A stretch of 22,927 nt of DNA. Source: JBEVMS01 sp040508515 (GTDB lineage Bacteria > Pseudomonadota > Gammaproteobacteria > Xanthomonadales > Rhodanobacteraceae). Made by a program: the position numbers and the translations under genes. The DNA lies in contig JBEVMS010000071.1 of NCBI GenBank assembly GCA_040508515.1, forward strand, positions 1 to 22,927. The letters run 5' to 3'. The notes under the pieces were generated by a model, which was not told the origin of the DNA, did no database searches, and was given only the letters and a program-made list of their open reading frames with translations. Below are positions 17,986 to 22,927 of this stretch, piece after piece. Position 1 is the stretch's first letter. Each line of letters opens with the position of its first letter.

Positions 17986-20919
17986 ATGTCTGGATCCGAA
18001 CCCGGCCCGATGATCACCGCGCCCCACACCAGCGCGCCCCTGCCATTGCCCGTGGAGCTGGATAGCGCCGCGTTGCATGATGCTGTGGAGCAATTGTTCC
18101 GCGCCGCCGATGCCGCCGCGGTAGCCGACATCTGCGAGAACGTCCTGGCCGATTTTGCCATCGTCGGACAGCTGCATTGGCACATCATGGCCGATGAGGC
18201 GCCCGGCAGCACCGATCGCCTGCGCCTGGACCTGGCCGAAGATCCGCAAGGTCTGCGCCTGCTGGTGTTCGAGTGCGCCGGCGAGCCGCCCAGCCCCCCG
18301 TTGCGCCAGTTGCTGGAATGGTTCGGCCGCCTCGCCAGCGCGCGGCTACGCCAGTTGTCCGAAATCACCCGCTTGTACGAGGCGATTTCGCGCCTGGCCT
18401 TGGCCGAGCGCCTGCAGCGCGCGTTGTACGCCATCGCCGAGCAGGCCGGCGCCGAACATAACATGACCGAGATGATGCACTCGCTGCACAGCATCGTCGG
18501 CAGTCTCATGTACGCGGAAAATTTCTACATCGCGCTATACGACCCGGCCAGCGATTGCGTGCGCTTTCCTTACTACATCGACACGATGGACCAGGAGGCG
18601 CCCTCGGCCGAGCAGGCCATGCCGCTGGAAGACATGCGCAACAGCCTGACCTGGCACCTGCTGCAAGCGGGCCGGCCGATGATGGGCTCGATCGACGAAC
18701 TGGCGCAGCAGTTGCGCGGCCAATTCACCCTGGTCGGTCCGACCTGCGTGCATTGGCTGGGCGTGCCACTGCTGCGCGGAAACAACGTGGTCGGCGGTAT
18801 CGTGGTGCAGAGCTACCGAGAGGACACCCACTACAGCGAGCACGATCGCGAACTGCTCAGCTACGTCGCCCAGCACGTGCAGACGGCGCTGGAGCGGCGC
18901 GAAGCACACGCCGAATTGGAACGCCGGGTCACCACCCGCACCGCTGCCCTGCGCGAGGCCAATCGCGTGCTGCGCCAGCAGGTGCTGCAACGCCAGCGCG
19001 GCGAACGGCTGCAAGCGGCGCTGTTCCGCATCGCCGAACTGGCCAATGCGTCCGAGAGCCTGGAAAACTTCTACGCCGCCGTGCATCGGGTGATCGGCGG
19101 CTTGCTCTACGCGCGCAATTTTTACATCGCGCTGCTGGCCGAGGATCAGAAAAAGCTCACCTTCCCCTACTCGGTCGACGAGTTGGATGGCATGCGCAAA
19201 CCGCGTCCGCCGGGCAACGGTCTGACCGAATACGTGCTGCGCAGCGGCAAGCCGCTGCTCGCCGATCAGAATGAAATCGAGCAGATGCGCGAGCGCGGCG
19301 AGCTGGTGCAAAGCGGCGCGCGTTCCTTGTATTGGCTGGGCGTGCCGCTGGTGTGGGGCGAGAAAGTCATGGGTGTGCTGGCGGTGCAGAGTTACTCACC
19401 CGAGCACACCTACAGTACGCGCGATCAGGAACTGCTGACCTTCGTCAGCTACCACATCGCCAATGCGCTGCAGCGCAAGCACACCACCGAATCGCTGAAG
19501 CAGGCGTACGCCAGCCTGGAGCGCCGGGTCACCGAGCGCACCCGCGCGCTGGCGCTGGCCAACCGTGACCTGCGCGAGCAGATCGCCGAGCGCGAGCGCG
19601 TCGAGCGTCGGCTCAAGTACGAAACCCTGCACGACTCGCTGACCGGCCTGCCCAACCGCACCTTGCTGCTGCAACGGCTTGAGCAGGCGTTGCAGCGCTA
19701 TCAGGAAAATCCCGAAGAACTTTTTGCGGTGCTGTTCATCGACCTGGACCGTTTCAAGGTGATCAACGATTCGGTCGGCCACTTGGTCGGCGACGATCTG
19801 TTGTTCCAAGTCGGCGGGCGCATCCGCGCCTGCCTGAAGACCCGCGATGTGGTCGCCCGCCTGGGCGGCGACGAGTTCGCCGTGCTCGTCGAGGGGATCA
19901 CCGACGCGCGCCTGACCACGTTGATCGCCGAACGCATCATCAGCGAGCTGCAAACCCCGTTCCGCTTGGGCGCCAAGGAAATCTTCACCTCTGCCTCGAT
20001 CGGCATCGCCCTGCCTGGCGCGCACTACCAACGACCGGAAGAGCTGCTGCGCGACGCCGACTCGGCGATGTACCGCGCCAAGGACGAAGGCCGTCATCGC
20101 GCTGCGGTGTTCGACGATCGCCTACGCCGTGAAGCGTTGTCGTTGCTGGAACTCGAAGGCGATCTGCGCCGTGCGCTGGCACGCAACGAATTCGTGCCGT
20201 TCTTCCAGCCAATCGTGGCGCTGGAGGACGGCCGCATCGTCGGCTATGAAGCGCTGCTGCGCTGGAAGCACCCGGACCGCGGCCTGCTGGCGCCGGGCGA
20301 CTTTCTGGCAGTGGCGGAGGAAAACGGCTGCGCCGAGGGAATCGACTGGCAGATTTTCGAACAGGTCTGCGCCAAGGCGCAGGAACTGGTCGGCAACGAA
20401 GGCTTCATCAGCATCAACGTCTCCGGCCGGCACTTCCGCTCGCCCGATCTGGATCAGCGCCTGCTCGACCTGTTCGAGGAATACCACGTGCCGGCGCGCA
20501 GCCTGCGGGTGGAAGTGACCGAGCGCGCGCTGCTGGAAAACCCGGCGCAGGTCAAGCGCATTCTGGAAAACCTGCGCAGCCATGGCGTCAGCATCGCGCT
20601 GGACGACTTCGGCACCGGCTATTCAAGCCTCAGCTACCTACACCAGTACCCGATCGAAACCTTGAAGATCGACCGCTCCTTCGTCACCGAGCTGCCCAGC
20701 GACGGCGATACCGAAGGGCACAGCACCGCCGTGGTGCGCGCCATCCAGGCGCTGGCCGATTCGTTGCGCATGCAGGTGATCGCCGAAGGTATCGAAACGG
20801 AAACCCAGCGCAGCACCTTGCAGAAGGTCGGCTGCCGCTATGGTCAGGGCTTCCTGTTCGCCCGCCCGCAACCGGCCGAGGTTTGGCTGGTCGCCGATCG
20901 CAAGACCCATCTGCCCTGA
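17986..20919 (+). CDS. GAF-GAF-GGDEF-EAL bifunctional c-di-GMP signalling protein
   Basis: A 977-aa cytoplasmic protein. After an unassigned segment (1-140) come two GAF domains (about 141-305 and 340-495) that are clear duplicates: ERLQ-AL-IAE starts both, NFYIAL occurs at 179 and 378, WLGVPL at 257 and 450, then VQSY. Each is followed by a coiled coil with ERRVT-RT-AL. The GGDEF domain (about 545-715) has an intact site at 627-631, but the inhibitory site reads K618-T-R-D621, with Lys in place of Arg. The EAL domain (about 730-970) keeps E755-A-L, NVSGRHF, E846 in EVTE, DDFGTG from D873, a Lys in LKIDRS and E934 in IAEGIE, so phosphodiesterase activity is expected. The start at ATG 17986 lacks a good Shine-Dalgarno sequence; ATG 18010 is possible. 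No membrane segment is seen, so the input is cytoplasmic. Confidence 0.94.
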   Translation: MSGSEPGPMITAPHTSAPLPLPVELDSAALHDAVEQLFRAADAAAVADICENVLADFAIVGQLHWHIMADEAPGSTDRLRLDLAEDPQGLRLLVFECAGEPPSPPLRQLLEWFGRLASARLRQLSEITRLYEAISRLALAERLQRALYAIAEQAGAEHNMTEMMHSLHSIVGSLMYAENFYIALYDPASDCVRFPYYIDTMDQEAPSAEQAMPLEDMRNSLTWHLLQAGRPMMGSIDELAQQLRGQFTLVGPTCVHWLGVPLLRGNNVVGGIVVQSYREDTHYSEHDRELLSYVAQHVQTALERREAHAELERRVTTRTAALREANRVLRQQVLQRQRGERLQAALFRIAELANASESLENFYAAVHRVIGGLLYARNFYIALLAEDQKKLTFPYSVDELDGMRKPRPPGNGLTEYVLRSGKPLLADQNEIEQMRERGELVQSGARSLYWLGVPLVWGEKVMGVLAVQSYSPEHTYSTRDQELLTFVSYHIANALQRKHTTESLKQAYASLERRVTERTRALALANRDLREQIAERERVERRLKYETLHDSLTGLPNRTLLLQRLEQALQRYQENPEELFAVLFIDLDRFKVINDSVGHLVGDDLLFQVGGRIRACLKTRDVVARLGGDEFAVLVEGITDARLTTLIAERIISELQTPFRLGAKEIFTSASIGIALPGAHYQRPEELLRDADSAMYRAKDEGRHRAAVFDDRLRREALSLLELEGDLRRALARNEFVPFFQPIVALEDGRIVGYEALLRWKHPDRGLLAPGDFLAVAEENGCAEGIDWQIFEQVCAKAQELVGNEGFISINVSGRHFRSPDLDQRLLDLFEEYHVPARSLRVEVTERALLENPAQVKRILENLRSHGVSIALDDFGTGYSSLSYLHQYPIETLKIDRSFVTELPSDGDTEGHSTAVVRAIQALADSLRMQVIAEGIETETQRSTLQKVGCRYGQGFLFARPQPAEVWLVADRKTHLP

Positions 20920-20921
20920 GC

Positions 20922-20952
20922 TGGCACGAGGCCACGTTCGGCGCCCGTGCCA
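20922..20952. terminator. Candidate terminator hairpin between convergent genes
   Basis: TGGCACG (20922-20928) pairs with CGTGCCA (20946-20952), and after a bulged A the stem can extend by three more GC pairs. It fills most of the 49-bp gap between the convergent GGDEF-EAL and hslO genes. No T-tract follows on either strand, so it may act as a weak terminator or mRNA end-stabilising hairpin. Confidence 0.45.
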
Positions 20953-20968
20953 TTCCACTGCGTCCGAC

Positions 20969-21880
20969 TTACTGCGGGCGCGATGAACTATCCAGCGCCG
21001 GCGTCTGCGACAGCAGATGCTCGGCGTCGATGCGGTCGAAGGTGTAGCGCTGTGCACAGAATTCGCAGATCACCTCGATCTCGCCTTCGCGCGCAGCCAA
21101 TGCCGCCTCCACTTCCTCGCGACCGAGCGAGCGCAGCATGGCCTCGACCCGTTCGCGGCTGCAACTGCACCCGAACGCCAGCGGACGCGGATCGAACAGG
21201 CGCACCGATTCATCGTGATAGAGCCGATACAGCAATTGCTCCGGCGAGGTGCTCAGGAGCTCCGCGCCGCTCAAGGTATCGGTGAGCAGGCTGATGCGGT
21301 TCCAGCCATCGGCGTCTTCCGCCGCGTCATGGCCGCCTTCGCCCGGCAGCTTTTGCAGCATCAGGCCGACCGCATGCTCGCCGTCGGCGGCCAACACCAG
21401 ACGCGCCGGCAACTGCTCGGACTGCACGAAGTAATTCTCCAGCGCCGCCGCCAGCCCCGGTCGATTCAGATCGACCAGCCCTTGGTAACGATTGCGCTCG
21501 GCATGGCCGATGGTGATCGCCATGATCGGCTGGGCCAGCGCGGACAGATCCAGCGGCTCGGGCAGCGGATCGTGCCAGCGCGCCAAGCCGCGCAGCCTGC
21601 CCTGATCGGTGCATTCGGTGAACAGCAGGCGCAGCGCGCCAGCGCTCTTGAGCTCAATCGACAACGCGCCATCGAGCTTGATATTGCCGGTCAACAGCGC
21701 GCTGGCGGCCAGGCTTTGACCCAGCAACTCACGCAGCGGCGCCGGATACTCGGCGCGTCCGGCCACCTCGCGCCAGGCCGGCCCCAGCCGCACCAACACC
21801 CCGCGCACGCCGGCATGTTCGAGCAGAAAGCGATGCAACACATCGTCGACTAGCGTGGTTTCCACTGTACGTTCTCTCAT
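20969..21880 (-). CDS. hslO: Redox-regulated chaperone Hsp33
   Basis: A 303-aa cytoplasmic holdase chaperone that is activated by oxidation of zinc-binding cysteines. The four cysteines are present in the family pattern: C238-S-C240 (GCSCSRERVE) and C272-E-F-C275 (VICEFCAQRY). N-terminal family text is also visible: LLGQSLAASALLTGNIKLDG, LKSAGALRLLFTECT, RGLARW, and NYFVQSEQLPARLVLA in the middle. The start is ATG 21880. The gene is divergent from mtgA with a 97-bp spacer. Length is close to E. coli Hsp33 (about 290 aa). Nothing is missing or disrupted. Confidence 0.96.
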   Translation of the reverse strand: MRERTVETTLVDDVLHRFLLEHAGVRGVLVRLGPAWREVAGRAEYPAPLRELLGQSLAASALLTGNIKLDGALSIELKSAGALRLLFTECTDQGRLRGLARWHDPLPEPLDLSALAQPIMAITIGHAERNRYQGLVDLNRPGLAAALENYFVQSEQLPARLVLAADGEHAVGLMLQKLPGEGGHDAAEDADGWNRISLLTDTLSGAELLSTSPEQLLYRLYHDESVRLFDPRPLAFGCSCSRERVEAMLRSLGREEVEAALAAREGEIEVICEFCAQRYTFDRIDAEHLLSQTPALDSSSRPQ

Positions 21881-21944
21881 TCAAGCCGACCCGCAGTAAT
21901 GGGGGCGGTACATCGCGGACACAATACGCCAGCCGGCCGGCCCG

Positions 21945-21950
21945 TATACT
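21945..21950 (+). promoter_or_regulatory. Candidate -10 element for mtgA
   Basis: TATACT matches 5 of 6 positions of the sigma-70 -10 consensus and lies 27 nt before ATG 21978. No convincing -35 hexamer is at the expected distance, so this is tentative. Confidence 0.3.
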
Positions 21951-21977
21951 GCCCGCAGTTCACCTAGAAGCCCATGC

Positions 21978-22727
21978 ATGCCCGCAGCCCGTCACCGTTC
22001 CCTGCCCGCCCGCCTGACACGCCTGCTGGTGATTGTGCTGCTGTCCTGGTTCGCGCTGACCGGGCTGATGGTGCTGCTGCTGCGCTTCGTGCCGCCGTTG
22101 ACGTCGGCGGTGATGCTGGAGCGGCGTCTGGGTGCGCTGGTGCACGGCGAGAAGGATTTTCAACTGCGCCAGCGCTGGGTGCCGTGGGGCCAGGTGTCGC
22201 CCTATGTGCCGCTGGCGATGGTGGCCGGCGAAGACCAGAAATTTCCGTTCCATCACGGCTTCGATTTTGATTCGATCGACAAGGCCATCGACGCCGCGGA
22301 CGAAGGCCGTCGCCTGCGCGGCGCCAGCACGATCAGCCAGCAGACCGCCAAGAACCTGTTTCTTTGGAATGGCCGCAGCTTCGTGCGCAAAGGCCTGGAG
22401 GCCTACTTCACCGTGCTGCTGGAAGCGACCTGGCCCAAGCAGCGCATCCTTGAGGTCTACATGAACATCGCTGAGTTGGGCGATGGCATCTACGGCGTCG
22501 GCGCGGCCAGCGAGGTGTATTTCCACACCGCACCGGCCAACCTGTCGCCGGCGCAAGCGGCGCGCTTGGCCGCGGTGCTGCCCAGTCCGCGCCGCTTCCA
22601 TGCCGATCGGCCCAGCGCCTATGTGCAAAGTCGCGCCGCCTGGATCGGTCAGCAAATGGCGCAATTGGGTGGACCGTCGTATCTGAAGTCGTCGACTCCG
22701 CCGCGGCAAACCGGGCGCCACCGCTAA
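21978..22727 (+). CDS. mtgA: Monofunctional biosynthetic peptidoglycan glycosyltransferase
   Basis: A 249-aa GT51-family enzyme that polymerises lipid II into glycan strands on the periplasmic face of the inner membrane. One N-terminal membrane anchor is at about 16-35. The catalytic domain follows with the signature AGEDQKFPFHHGFD, where E85 is the first catalytic glutamate, then RGASTISQQTAKNLFLW, RKGLEAYFTVLLE, ILEVYMNIAELGDGIYGVG and LSPAQAARLAAVLPSP. There is no transpeptidase domain, which separates it from class A PBPs. The start at 21978 is in frame with the anchor; the ATG at 21974 is in another frame. The next gene begins 63 bp downstream. Confidence 0.95.
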   Translation: MPAARHRSLPARLTRLLVIVLLSWFALTGLMVLLLRFVPPLTSAVMLERRLGALVHGEKDFQLRQRWVPWGQVSPYVPLAMVAGEDQKFPFHHGFDFDSIDKAIDAADEGRRLRGASTISQQTAKNLFLWNGRSFVRKGLEAYFTVLLEATWPKQRILEVYMNIAELGDGIYGVGAASEVYFHTAPANLSPAQAARLAAVLPSPRRFHADRPSAYVQSRAAWIGQQMAQLGGPSYLKSSTPPRQTGRHR

Positions 22728-22790
22728 AGCACGCTCGCCGGCTCCCCGACGCTCCGCTAGCATGGGCGATTGCATCTCACGCCGCATGCC

Positions 22791-22927
22791 ATGACCACTC
22801 TTACCGTCGTCGTCCCCGCTTATAACGAATCGGCCGTGTTGGAGACCTTCCACGCCCGGCTGGGCGCCGTGCTTGACGGCATCGAGGGCGACTGCCGCGT
22901 GCTGTACATCGACGACGGCAGCAGCGA
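22791..22927 (+). CDS. Family 2 glycosyltransferase, 3' end outside the window
   Basis: Only the first 45 residues are present. They read as the start of a GT-A fold glycosyltransferase of family 2: a beta strand and nucleotide-binding start TLTVVVPAYNES at 3-14, and the VLYIDDGSS motif near 37-45 in which the first aspartates bind the nucleotide sugar. The spacing is like that of dolichol/undecaprenyl-phosphate sugar transferases (DPM1/GtrB/ArnC type), but the substrate cannot be told from this fragment. ATG 22791 is used; no Shine-Dalgarno sequence is obvious, and the overlapping ATG at 22786 is in another frame. Confidence 0.85.
   Translation, partial: MTTLTVVVPAYNESAVLETFHARLGAVLDGIEGDCRVLYIDDGSS

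Noticed and set aside
20969..21899. TTACTGCGGG at 20969-20978 and its exact inverse CCCGCAGTAA at 21890-21899 flank hslO, and CCCGCAGT recurs at 21952-21959.
   Set aside because: Ten-base inverted matches are expected by chance many times in a 23-kb window, one copy overlaps the hslO stop codon, and there is no sign of a mobile element.

Overview
This window is high-GC, densely packed bacterial DNA. The gene content (GTP-type PEP carboxykinase, a full-length FadE-type acyl-CoA dehydrogenase, RF3, Hsp33, MtgA, several two-component/c-di-GMP proteins) and the protein style suggest a gammaproteobacterium of the Xanthomonadales, probably Rhodanobacteraceae (Dyella/Rhodanobacter-like). That placement is inferred from general resemblance, not from a search. 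I saw no tRNA, rRNA, CRISPR array, insertion sequence or phage gene; it looks like ordinary chromosome.

Layout. 1-2190: the 3' part of prfC (release factor 3), then a CPBP-family membrane protease. 2402-8495: a tight four-gene signalling operon (+ strand) coding for a 1216-aa hybrid histidine kinase (CHASE3-like sensor, HAMP, GAF, long coiled coil, HisKA/HATPase, three receiver domains), a CheR methyltransferase, a stand-alone CheB methylesterase domain, and a receiver-GGDEF diguanylate cyclase. Stop and start codons overlap at the last two junctions. No chemoreceptor, CheA or CheW is present. 8538-8565 is a bidirectional terminator. 8590-11992 (- strand): fadE with an upstream alpha/beta hydrolase. 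A TetR regulator (12112-12690) is divergent from them, and the shared 119-bp spacer carries candidate promoters and an inverted repeat. 12788-14644: pckG. 14770-16694: an ECF sigma factor, an overlapping single-pass membrane protein (putative anti-sigma factor) and an exported DUF4097-type beta-repeat protein. 16850-17776 (-): an exported, probably outer-membrane beta-barrel protein of unrecognised family, ending at a clear terminator. 17986-20919: a 977-aa protein with two GAF domains followed by GGDEF and EAL. 20969-21880 (-): hslO (Hsp33). 21978-22727: mtgA. 22791-end: the start of a family 2 glycosyltransferase.

How the genes may work together. The most system-like locus is 2402-8495. A membrane kinase with a heptad-spaced Glu-pair coiled coil sits beside an adaptation enzyme pair (CheR/CheB) and a phosphorylation-controlled c-di-GMP synthase, which suggests a kinase whose sensitivity is tuned by methylation and whose output is c-di-GMP. 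The fadE/hydrolase/TetR/pckG block joins fatty-acid oxidation to gluconeogenesis. The ECF operon looks like an envelope-stress or surface module. Functions beyond the domain assignments are inference.
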